From positions 1-15,846 of the forward strand of contig JASAMV010008877.1 in NCBI GenBank assembly GCA_030248065.1: 15,846 bases of DNA, in the 5' to 3' direction. Origin of the DNA: Rhynchonema sp. JSB1_4 (Eukaryota > Nematoda > Chromadorea > Monhysterida > Xyalidae). This document shows, piece after piece, positions 1-15,524 of the stretch. The notes beneath the pieces were generated by a model. It made no database searches. It saw only the letters and a list, made by a program, of their open reading frames with translations, and had not been told where the DNA came from. Position 1 is the stretch's first letter; every line of letters starts with the position of its first letter. The position numbers were made by a program, and so were the translations under genes.

Positions 1-289
1 GCTACCTCTGTAAAGTCAGACATGAACTGAAAAGCAGCGAGTAGGACGGAGCGGTGTTATTTTTGAGACACCCTCTATGTGCAGTGAGTTGCCAGCCTAG
101 AAATATGTAGATGCTGTCAGACCTCGCCTCATTGGTGTTTATAGCTGGCCTGAAACCGACTTTAAACGACAGCTATCACGGAGGTGGAACTGACCTAAGC
201 AAGAAAAACAGCATCTACCTAACCGGTATTTTCATATAATAACCAGAATCCAAAGCTAAGATTTGTTGCCGAAATGCACAGAAACGCAC
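1..289. other. MORC-like gene intron 2, no exon recognised
   Basis: The donor of exon 2 is at 289-288. I searched the minus strand for the expected DDGxGM coding segment and did not find it, so the third exon is probably beyond the window. Confidence 0.4.
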
Positions 290-381
290 CTCAATCACCA
301 TAGTCGTTTGCTGCTTGTCCCCAATTTTCTTGATGTCAATCGATACATGTTTCGCGCAAACGTCAGTGTCCACCGCGTTGT
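290..381 (-). CDS. MORC-like gene, coding exon 2
   Basis: Two bases plus 30 codons, with acceptor TTTTCAG|AC and donor GAG|GTGCGT. Carries the DN of the N-box and the SIDIKKIG strand that follows it in GHKL ATPases. Phase leaves at 0. Confidence 0.75.
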
Positions 382-911
382 CTGAAAAGGTGCGAAAGAA
401 AATCATTTCAAGTTTTCGGATCTCAACGTGCGAAACTTTGTGAACGACACGTCATGCCAGCCAATCAAATGAATGGCGAATGAAGGTGCACAAGCTCACC
501 TCCACCAGTGCATCGAATTGGCAAACTGACGCAAAGGTTGAAAGAAAACTAATTTTTATTGCAATCAGCAAGTTCAGCGCGTAGCCATGACTACCCCCTG
601 ACATCATGCATGATCTGTGACATTAACCGTAAGATCACGAAAGCCAAAATTAATTGTCAAGTTCTCATTGGAAACCAATTCAACGTTCAAAACAGGCAGC
701 ACAAAGGGTTACACAATACACACGGAATTGAACAAGTGCTCACTCAAAAGGCGAATCACCAACCGACAAGCTCAGCGATGGCGCCAAACGGAAATTGGGC
801 GTGAATCAGTGCATTGGCTTCGAGATAGTGGGGGGATATGGCCGGTTTTAGTAGTTTGGTGCTCGTCGACTTGTCCACCGTTTTCGACGATGACGCTTTA
901 GCGGCGGACAT
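290..911 (-). CDS. 5' part of a MORC-like GHKL-ATPase gene (two exons, runs off the left edge)
   Basis: Exon 1 is 911-764, starting at ATG in CAACAATG with A at -3. It encodes MSAAKASSSKTVDKSTSTKL, a low-complexity head, then ISPHYLEANALIHAQFPFGA and IAELV plus one base. Exon 2 is 381-290 and encodes D (split) then NAVDTDVCAKHVSIDIKKIG and TTMVIE. The 382-bp intron joins G|GTTGGT to TTTTCAG|AC in phase 1, creating AELVDNAVD. That ExxxDNxxD motif is the ATP/Mg-binding N-box of GHKL ATPases. The preceding PxYLxxNxxxHxxPFxAxAEL pattern is typical of MORC chromatin ATPases. It is neither a histidine kinase nor Hsp90, judging by that pattern. The DDGxGM motif should follow in exon 3, which I do not find between 1 and 289. 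The gene lies 563 bp beyond the PCCA stop. Confidence 0.75.
764..911 (-). CDS. MORC-like gene, coding exon 1
   Basis: 49 codons plus one base. Open frame extends upstream to about 980 without another ATG, and a TTTCAG at about 970-965 could be a 5'UTR or trans-splice acceptor. The donor is GTC G|GTTGGT. Confidence 0.72.
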
Positions 912-1474
912 TGTTGTTGTTGTTTGATTTGGTATGCGGAACTTTTCAATGATGTTAAAATGAGCCTGAAACCACCCCAAAATTTAGACTGATTAGAGGA
1001 CCTCAGTTTGGCAGGTAACTTGTGGATGAGTTTGGGATTAACGAATACCCCTTTCCGACCGTCAAAAGAAAAACAAGTTGCAAACTTTTATAATATCTTT
1101 TATACAAACAACCTCTCACCCGCGACACGGAAGACCCAAAAAAAACAGAGCAACAAATGAGTCAAGAACCAAAAAATGGAGGTTCTTTCCAACATGGTAA
1201 GAAACTTTAAAAATATATACACTATGTTGACATACCGAGATACTGCACAACACACAGTACGTACAATCGCATTTTCGAGAAAACCTCTAGACAAAAGTTT
1301 CTCTCTGGTTGCAGGAATCGTAAACCTGAGACGGATAAAAAAAGCTAGCATTAATAAACACGGTATGCCAGACACGAAATAAAATATGGAATATATAGTC
1401 CAAAATAACGATTGAAGTAGCGTTTTTTGGTATGAATGTTCATCAAAAAGTAAATGATATCACAAGATAACAAG
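912..1474 (-). other. Intergenic spacer: PCCA 3'UTR and MORC-like 5'UTR
   Basis: Both genes are on the minus strand, so this must hold the PCCA 3' end and the promoter or acceptor of the next gene. No AATAAA or ATTAAA is present on the minus strand here. Two weak TATAAA variants lie at 1087-1092 and 1099-1104. The short open frames here lack family features. Confidence 0.5.
1087..1104 (-). promoter_or_regulatory. Possible PCCA poly(A) signal (two TATAAA variants)
   Basis: Minus-strand TATAAA occurs at 1092-1087 and 1104-1099, about 370-390 bases past the PCCA stop. TATAAA is a known but uncommon poly(A) signal variant. No canonical AATAAA occurs on the minus strand between the two genes; the nearest is at 560-555, inside the MORC-like intron. 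Confidence 0.2.
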
Positions 1475-10749
<9,275 letters not shown>

Positions 10750-10838
10750 GACTGGATCGAAGTTGGGTCAGGCCTGTACTGCAAATGGAAGACAAAGGCT
10801 GCATCCAGATCAGTGGCCGGCAGGCAAATGGTTGCAAG
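10750..10838 (-). other. PCCA 5' flank before the repeats begin
   Basis: About 90 bases between the start codon and the first hAT-like end at 10839. On the minus strand TTTGCAG at about 10789-10783 could be a 5'UTR splice acceptor. No TATA box is apparent, and any promoter would lie in or beyond the repeat region. Confidence 0.3.
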
Positions 10839-10860
10839 CAGTGCAGTTCCTGGGGAGGGA
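10839..10860. mobile_element. Unpaired hAT-like left end
   Basis: Begins CAGTGCAGTTCCTGGGGAGG. It matches (one difference in 17) the inverted form of the end at 12616-12632, but the adjoining 8 bases differ (GTTGCAAG versus CCTACGCC), so these are probably not two ends of one insertion. Confidence 0.4.
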
Positions 10861-10909
10861 GTCCGCCTCGGCGCAGTGTCAAGGTGCAGGATCAGTCCCT
10901 CTCACCAGA

Positions 10910-10935
10910 CAGTGCTGTGGCTGGGGGGAGGTAGG
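10910..10935. mobile_element. Unpaired hAT-like left end
   Basis: Begins CAGTGCTGTGGCTGGGGGGA, the G-run-after-CAGTG layout of the complete MITEs in this region. No matching right end or second copy of TCACCAGA found. Confidence 0.35.
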
Positions 10936-11105
10936 CCACTCTGGCACTCCTCGTCCCTATTTTTAACCCCGAAATTCCCAAATGTCCACCGAAAAAACCT
11001 TAAAAGTGCAAAGAATTGTGTGCCGCACCTAAAAAGGGGTGTCAAAGGATTTTTCGCGCAGAATCGCATTTATTGGGGTCCATTCGCCCCCTTTCTGGGC
11101 GCTCC

Positions 11106-11183
11106 ATTCCGGGGGGACTGTATTTAGGTTTTTACGGAACTACCCTCTACCGTAAAAACCTAAATACAGCCCCCCCCCGGAAT
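11106..11183. repeat. Long near-perfect hairpin
   Basis: Twenty bases at 11118-11137 (CTGTATTTAGGTTTTTACGG) are the exact reverse complement of 11150-11169, with a 12-nt loop. Pairing continues outward through a G-run and C-run to ATTCC/GGAAT, giving arms of 32 and 34 bases. It could be two head-to-head copies of one repeat end or a foldback element. I see no flanking duplication. Confidence 0.75.
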
Positions 11184-11396
11184 AGAGCCCCCTCCCCGTA
11201 ATACAGCCAGCGTGCCAGCCGCCCCCAAAAGGGGATTAGGAGATAAAAATCTTTGGAAAATCATCCAGGTGCCCTTGATCATCAGGTTTAACCGTTACAC
11301 GCAGCTGACTGTGTGTGCATTAGTTAATACACGTGTGTGTATTAGACAGCAGCAGCGCTAGATATAAGTAGCAGCGGCTGGACGGGAGCGTGTGTC

Positions 11397-11470
11397 GGTT
11401 CGCTAGCTCAGCGGTGAAGGCGTTGGACTCGAGCCTGCGGGACCGCTGGTTCGAATCCCGCCGGCGCCGG
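11397..11470 (+). tRNA. Degenerate tRNA-Ser(CGA)-like unit or tRNA-derived SINE head
   Basis: Contains an A box TAGCTCAGCGG (11404-11414) and a perfect B box GGTTCGAATCC (11448-11458). Between them, AAGGCGTTGGACTCGA matches the anticodon arm of eukaryotic tRNA-Ser with anticodon CGA. The acceptor stem pairs at only about 4 of 7 positions, the T stem at 4 of 5, and the anticodon stem poorly, so a working tRNA is unlikely. A T6 run (11475-11480) directly downstream would serve as a Pol III terminator. Confidence 0.5.
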
Positions 11471-11474
11471 TGAA

Positions 11475-11480
11475 ATTTTT
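11475..11480 (+). terminator. T-run, possible Pol III terminator
   Basis: TTTTTT follows the tRNA-like unit by a few bases, and another T7 follows it. Confidence 0.35.
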
Positions 11481-11620
11481 TGTTTTTTTGGCTTTTTTGG
11501 TTAAAACTAATTTATACATGCACAACATGATGAGAAATCGTGTTTATAACACTGAAATCGGGGTTGGGATGTCAAAACATAGCCATCATTTTTTGTTTGT
11601 TTTCTTGAGCTTAGCCAGAG

Positions 11621-11655
11621 GCTTGGGCTTAGGCTTTGGCTTAGGCTTAGGCTCG
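11621..11655. repeat. Degenerate hexamer array (TTAGGC-like)
   Basis: Reads as TTGGGC, TTAGGC, TTTGGC, TTAGGC, TTAGGC in a row. Too short and degenerate to be an interstitial telomere with any confidence. Related GGCTTGGGCT pieces recur at 12644-12661 and 13485-13494. Confidence 0.5.
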
Positions 11656-11760
11656 GAGGGGAACAGACGTACCCACCTGGGGGGGGGGGAAGGGGGAGGA
11701 GGGACCCGGAAGGGGGGGGGGGAGCGAAGGGTTGGAAAAAAAATTTTTTTTAAACAAGTT
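11656..11760. repeat. G-rich stretch with GGGAACAGACGTACCC motif
   Basis: Long G runs interrupted by A, ending in an A9T8 run. The motif GGGAACAGACGTACCC at its start recurs twice at 12535-12600. It resembles the subterminal G-rich part of the neighbouring MITEs. Confidence 0.4.
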
Positions 11761-12530
11761 TTTTTAAAGTCTCAGATTCGGGGAAATTTTACCAAATTTG
11801 CCTAAAAAACGCGCAAAATCGCGAAAAAATGCAACTTTAATTGACTTGGTTTGCATCACTTATGAAGGATGTTTACGCCATTTCGATGCGATCCAACAGT
11901 CTGTGCTTGTTATGGACCTATGATTGCTGCTCTGTGGTATCAGGCACAACAGTTTGTGGTCGAATAAGCAAGATTCACTCATAAACCATACAGAATTGAG
12001 AATACAAGCTGCAGAAATACTTGTCGGGTCGCTGAATCAGTCGTGTATGACCGACTCGATGGGGTATGACATCAAAGTACCATGTAAGTACATGCATACT
12101 GTGTCTCACGTATCACGGGGAGGTATAATAACATCATTTGAGGCATCTTAGATACCAAATACATGCCCCAAAAGTGATTTTGTGAAGAAAATTTTTCGAC
12201 CCTTGAGAAAAAATGACAAAAAATAACCCCCAAAAAGGCCATTTTTTGACGTTTTAGAACATTTTGTTCCCCCGAAAAATTAAAAAAAAATTTTTTTTTA
12301 AATTTTTTCAAAAACCTTTTTTTTGCCCAACCCTGGGGAGGACCCAAATTTGGAGAAAAGTCATTTTTTGAGGTCGAAAATTTGGCTCATTTTTGCCCCT
12401 TTTTGGAAGAAAATCTCAATAAAAAAGGTATTTTGGCAATTTTTGACGACATTGACCTAAAAATCACTCATTTTATGCCTAAAAATGCCTATTTTAGGCC
12501 AAAATTTGCCTATTTTAGGTAAAAATTGGG
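11760..12530. other. AT-rich repeat-derived stretch, no gene
   Basis: The first half is fairly balanced sequence without a coding signature. From about 12170 on it is A/T-run-rich with repeated pieces such as GCCTATTTTAGGC and AAAATTTGCC, like the AT-rich cores of the MITEs. No intact ends located. Confidence 0.4.
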
Positions 12531-12632
12531 GGAGCAGACGTACCCGGAGGGGGAACAGTGGGGCAGGCGTACCATGGAGGGGGAACAGACGTACCCGAGG
12601 GGGGGACCCCCTCCCCCCCAGGAACTACACTG
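12531..12632. mobile_element. Right end of a hAT-like element with subterminal ACGTACC repeats
   Basis: Three copies of a roughly 25-bp motif containing CAGACGTACC or CAGGCGTACC, separated by G5 runs, lead into a G8/C7 palindromic block and the end CCCCAGGAACTACACTG at 12616-12632. The flanking 8 bases are CCTACGCC; no second copy found. Confidence 0.4.
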
Positions 12633-12653
12633 CCTACGCCTAGGCTTCTTGGG

Positions 12654-12661
12654 CTTGGGCT
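12654..12661. repeat. Target-site duplication of outer MITE, left (CTTGGGCT)
   Basis: Identical to 13486-13493. Confidence 0.75.
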
Positions 12662-12665
12662 CAAT
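12658..12665. repeat. Target-site duplication of inner MITE, left (GGCTCAAT)
   Basis: Overlaps the left duplication of the outer element (CTTGGGCT, 12654-12661) and the first four bases of that element, as expected if the inner element landed in the outer one's end. Confidence 0.8.
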
Positions 12666-13068
12666 CAGTGTAGTGGCAGGCCCATGTGTGGGAGGTAAGT
12701 ATGACGCGGGGTTGGGACCGGAAGCGTGAGAGGTGTGATTTTGGTCACCCAAAAAGGCGAAAAAACACCGTTTTTGTGATACAATTTTGGCCAAAAATTG
12801 AGGTAAAAATAGTACTTTTTCCAAATTTTCGCCGAAAATCGCCTAAAAATAGGTATTATGGGTGGGTTTGCGCGCGGAGCGCGCGATTTTTGGGAAAATA
12901 AGGTCGAAAAACACCGATTTTTGCCTTAAAAAGGCATAAAATTGCTTGTGAGAGGTATGATTTGGAGTTGTGAGAGGTAAGTACTCAACCCCCCCAACCC
13001 CCCTCGGCTTTTGTGGTAGGTAAGTACTCAGAGGGGGGTAACCCCCCCCAACCCCAGCCACTACTATG
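12666..13068. mobile_element. hAT-type MITE (inner), 403 bp, inserted in the outer MITE
   Basis: It begins CAGTGTAGTGGC and ends GCCACTACTATG, 10 of 12 positions complementary. It is flanked by perfect 8-bp duplications GGCTCAAT (12658-12665 and 13069-13076). GTGAGAGGT and GGTAAGTACTCA motifs occur in its subterminal parts. A palindrome GCGCGC-GGA-GCGCGC lies at 12870-12884, almost exactly at the midpoint. No coding capacity. Confidence 0.83.
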
Positions 13069-13076
13069 GGCTCAAT
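13069..13076. repeat. Target-site duplication of inner MITE, right (GGCTCAAT)
   Basis: Identical to 12658-12665 and directly followed by the rest of the outer MITE. Confidence 0.8.
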
Positions 13077-13110
13077 GGTGTAGCTGGGGGGAGTGGGGGG
13101 TCCCCCCCTA

Positions 13111-13230
13111 GGTACAGTAGGTAGGTTGCCGCCCCTCACCTGGTACAGTAGGTAGGTTGCCGGCCCTCCCCTGGTACAGTAGGTAGGTTGCCGCCCCTCC
13201 CCTGGTACAGTAGGTAGGTTGCCGCCCCAC
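13111..13230. repeat. 31-bp tandem array with GGTACAGTAGGTAGGTTGCC, about 3.8 copies
   Basis: Unit starts are at 13111, 13142, 13173 and 13204, nearly identical. Further copies of the core are at 13408 and 13444 in the same MITE, at 14265 and 14305, and at 15595, 15628 and 15661. Confidence 0.9.
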
Positions 13231-13485
13231 CTAACTTTTCACCCAAAACATTCATTTTTGGCTTAAAATTGCATAAAATTAGCATATTTGTCTGCAAATA
13301 GGCGAAAAATCGCGCGCTGCGCGCGAAATTAGTGTTTTAGGCCACATTTTCTTCAGTATTTAGACATAAAAAATTTCGGTTTCCAGATGACCCCCCCTAG
13401 CTCGGCTGGTACAGTAGGTAGGTTGCCGCCCCGCATTTTGGGTGGTACAGTAGGTTGCCACCCCGCCTGGGTAGCTACACCACTG

Positions 13486-13493
13486 CTTGGGCT
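13486..13493. repeat. Target-site duplication of outer MITE, right (CTTGGGCT)
   Basis: Directly follows the CACTG end of the outer MITE. Confidence 0.75.
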
Positions 13494-13631
13494 TAAACGT
13501 AATCTGAAGCGGCTGGCCTCAAAACGCCGTTTTCTGCCTTTTATAGGCGTGGATGATTTTCCAAAGATTTTTAACTCCTCTTCAAAAGGGGTCAGTGAAT
13601 TAATAGAGCCCTCGGAATAGAAGAGCCCCCT

Positions 13632-13787
13632 CAGTGTTGGAGGTACTCTGGAGGAGGGATACCTAACCGCGCTCGGAGAGGGGGGATACCTACTATGCCA
13701 GAGCCGATGGCCTGGGGGGTTATGTACCTAAGGGGGGTTTGGGGGAGGGTGGGCAGCCGTATGTGGGGTGGGTATCCGTGTACCAAA
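13632..13787. mobile_element. Left end of a hAT-like element interrupted by a further insertion
   Basis: Begins CAGTGTTGGAGGTACTCTGG, the same first 13 bases as the end at 15525. It carries GGATACCTA subterminal motifs. The 771-bp element at 13788 inserted into it or beside it. No right end found. Confidence 0.4.
13780..13787. repeat. Target-site duplication, left (GTACCAAA)
   Basis: Perfect match to 14559-14566. Confidence 0.82.
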
Positions 13788-13816
13788 CAGAGATCGGAAA
13801 CGGGCCGCGTAAAGTC

Positions 13817-13929
13817 GGCCCGGCCCGGCCCGGTCGGCGAAAAGTCCGGCCCGGCCCGGTGGAGGGCTGCAGGTCGGCCCGGCCCGGCCCGTTTTGGCTT
13901 GAGGTCGGCCCGGCCCGGCCCGGCCCGGT
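13817..13929. repeat. Left subterminal GGCCC array
   Basis: Runs of CGGCCCGGCCCGG in four blocks separated by short unique bits. The matching right block is 14480-14520. Confidence 0.85.
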
Positions 13930-14479
13930 CAGCCAATTTTCAAGGGCTGAAAACTAAAAAAGTCCAAAAAGCTGAAAAAAATTCGAAAATTTTCTGCAGA
14001 ATGCTTGTTTTCACTGGTACAGCTGTGGGGAAGGGTAGGTAGGTAAGGTAGGTAGGTAGGTAGATTGACGCGCCATCCTGATGCAGTACGTAAGTCACCG
14101 CCCCGGTTTGTACAGTAGTAGGTATAATTTTTGACTCAAAATGGTTTAAAATCGGTATTTTTCACTCCATATAGGCGAAAAATAATTAGCGCTTAAGAAT
14201 ACATTCTCATCAACATGTAGACATAAATTTTGTTCCCGGACGACTCCCCCCAGCTCGGCCGGTCGGTACAGTAGGTAGGTTGATTGCAGGCAGGCTTTTT
14301 TGGTGGTACAGTAGGTTGATTGCTGCAAAGCAAAGGCCTGGGTATAGGTAGCTACGGTACTGCTTCTTTCTTCAAAACGATGACTGAAAGGATCAAGAAC
14401 TAGGAAATGTTATTGCGCGAAGCGCAAAAATTTTGAAAATTTTGGTTCAAAAAATGGTAATTTCGTTCAAATTTAGGCA

Positions 14480-14520
14480 TACCGGGCCGGGCTGCTCGGC
14501 CCGGCCCGGCCCGGCCCGGT
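14480..14520. repeat. Right subterminal GGCCC array
   Basis: One CGGGCCGGGC piece in inverse orientation followed by four GGCCC units. Confidence 0.8.
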
Positions 14521-14558
14521 CGACCAACTCCAAAATCGCGGCCCGTGTCCGATCTCTG

Positions 14559-14566
14559 GTACCAAA
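14559..14566. repeat. Target-site duplication, right (GTACCAAA)
   Basis: Perfect match to 13780-13787. Confidence 0.82.
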
Positions 14567-14589
14567 CCAGGGTTTTTTTTCAAAATGTA

Positions 14590-14656
14590 CTAGGTGCAAC
14601 TTAGGTGCAACCCCCCAATTTTTAGGTGCAAGCTGGCCAAAGTAGGTGCAAGCCCT
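14590..14656. repeat. AGGTGCAA direct-repeat cluster
   Basis: Four copies of (T)TAGGTGCAA or GTAGGTGCAA in 67 bp. Same core as the palindromes at 15250-15326. Confidence 0.65.
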
Positions 14657-14659
14657 ACT

Positions 14660-15248
14660 TTGAATAAAAAAACGCCGATTTTAGGTGTTTTTTTGCCTGG
14701 TAATGCGTTTTAATGCTATTTGCGTGCTTTTACAAGTTTAGTTTTAGTGCAGTGTGATCAGCTAACCAAAGTGACTCTTTCATCAAAATTTATTCTTGTC
14801 AACTGATTTTAGCATAAACAAACTTTTGAAGGAAAGTCCGAATTTCTGTGGCACGTTTAGTTTGATTATTGAGAACCGATTGATAAGTAAGCGAGTGTTT
14901 GACTTTGAGCTCCGAAGCAGTAAAATTTTCATGTTACCATATTCACTTTTGGGGGTTATCATTCATTTACTTTTGCCCTTTGTTTAATTTGTGTTGGTAT
15001 CTAATGCTGTTGTCATGTTCTGCTGTAGTATTTGTTGAATCTTATTACCAATACCAGGTACTAACTGTGCGCGAAGTGCAATCAGACCAATAAATATTTT
15101 TTGTCGATGTCGACCAAACACCAAAGGTTTCGATGGAATTTAGTGGAAGGAACGAAGAAGCCGCGCAGCGCATTTTTTTCGTTTGTGAGGTTTTCGAACC
15201 TTAAAAGATGCTGTATAAATGCTAAATTAAGGAAATAAGGGCTCAAAA
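14660..15248. other. Stretch between two AGGTGCAA clusters, no gene recognised
   Basis: AT-rich, balanced sequence without G-runs. The open frames are under 65 codons and show no family features. The AGGTGCAA clusters at both sides suggest this may be the body of one repeat element, but I cannot find target duplications. Confidence 0.35.
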
Positions 15249-15249
15249 T

Positions 15250-15326
15250 GTTAGGTGCAAGCTTGCACCTAACCCTGAATTTTTAGGTGCAATTCTGATT
15301 TTTTAGGTGCAAATTGCACCTAAAAA
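15250..15326. repeat. Two AGGTGCAA palindromes
   Basis: 15250-15273 is a perfect 24-bp palindrome with core TTAGGTGCAAGC. 15300-15326 is a hairpin with 13-bp arms (TTTTTAGGTGCAA) and a 1-nt centre. One further copy of AGGTGCAA in direct orientation lies between them. Confidence 0.8.
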
Positions 15327-15416
15327 GTGTCTAAAAAACTATGTACGTACACGCAAACCTCCATATAATCGGTATTTTAGGCAAATTTTCGGCCAAAATG
15401 CAAAAAGCAGGGTAGT

Positions 15417-15450
15417 ACTTGGGGGGGCGGGGGGGTCCCCCCCCCCAAAT
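15417..15450. repeat. G-run/C-run palindromic block
   Basis: G7-C-G7-T-C12, able to fold back on itself. Similar G-run/C-run blocks occur at 12596-12618 and 13093-13108 beside MITE ends. Confidence 0.6.
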
Positions 15451-15524
15451 TCATCTATCTATCGTCAACACTTTTTGATTTCATCTATCTATCGTCAACA
15501 CTTTTTGATTTCATCTATCTATCG
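15451..15524. repeat. 30-bp tandem repeat, 2.5 copies
   Basis: The identical units at 15451-15480 and 15481-15510 begin TCATCTATCTATCGTCAACA. The third copy breaks off after 14 bases, exactly where a CAGTG element end begins. Confidence 0.9.

Larger units (their letters stand above)
12662..13485. mobile_element. hAT-like MITE (outer), 413 bp, split by a second MITE
   Basis: The outer element begins CAAT at 12662-12665 and resumes at 13077 with GGTGTAGCTGGGG. It ends GGTAGCTACACCACTG at 13485. Taken without the insert, its ends are CAATGGTGTAGCT and AGCTACACCACTG, 12 of 13 matching. The flanking 8-mers CTTGGGCT (12654-12661 and 13486-13493) are identical. The element carries four 31-bp repeats with GGTACAGTAGGTAGG near the left end, and two more copies near the right end. 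A palindrome CGCGCGC-T-GCGCGCG lies at 13311-13325. Confidence 0.8.
13788..14558. mobile_element. hAT-type non-autonomous element, 771 bp, with GGCCC arrays
   Basis: The terminal inverted repeats are 22 bp with one mismatch: CAGAGATCGG at 13788 and CCGATCTCTG ending at 14558, extending inward through GGGCCGCG/CGCGGCCC. They are flanked by perfect 8-bp duplications GTACCAAA (13780-13787 and 14559-14566). Next to each end is an array of GGCCC units (13817-13929 and 14480-14520). A stretch at about 14100-14362 is related to the 13227-13485 half of the 413-bp MITE. No transposase domain; Arg-Pro-Gly-Ala-rich frames are a by-product of the GGCCC array. Confidence 0.85.

Noticed and set aside
555..560. 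Minus-strand AATAAA as the PCCA poly(A) signal
   Set aside because: It lies inside the MORC-like gene's first intron, about 900 bases past the PCCA stop and beyond the next gene's start codon.
11621..11655. Interstitial telomere of the TTAGGC type
   Set aside because: Only about five degenerate hexamers, and related GGCTTGGGCT pieces occur elsewhere in the repeat region.
11470..11805. Plus-strand 111-codon open frame
   Set aside because: Its second half is Gly/Arg low complexity from G-runs, and it starts in the tRNA-like unit's flank. No family features.
10839..12632. A single 1.8-kb hAT element with ends CAGTGCAGTTCCTGGGG and CCCCAGGAACTACACTG
   Set aside because: The ends match well, but the adjoining 8 bases (GTTGCAAG and CCTACGCC) share only two positions, and no transposase lies between. 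More likely two separate copies.
13111..13230. CRISPR array
   Set aside because: The units are contiguous 31-bp tandem repeats without unique spacers, in a eukaryotic transposon.
13695..14042. Plus-strand 115-codon frame and the opposite 101-codon frame, rich in Arg-Pro-Gly-Ala
   Set aside because: They are translations of the GGCCC array of a non-autonomous element.
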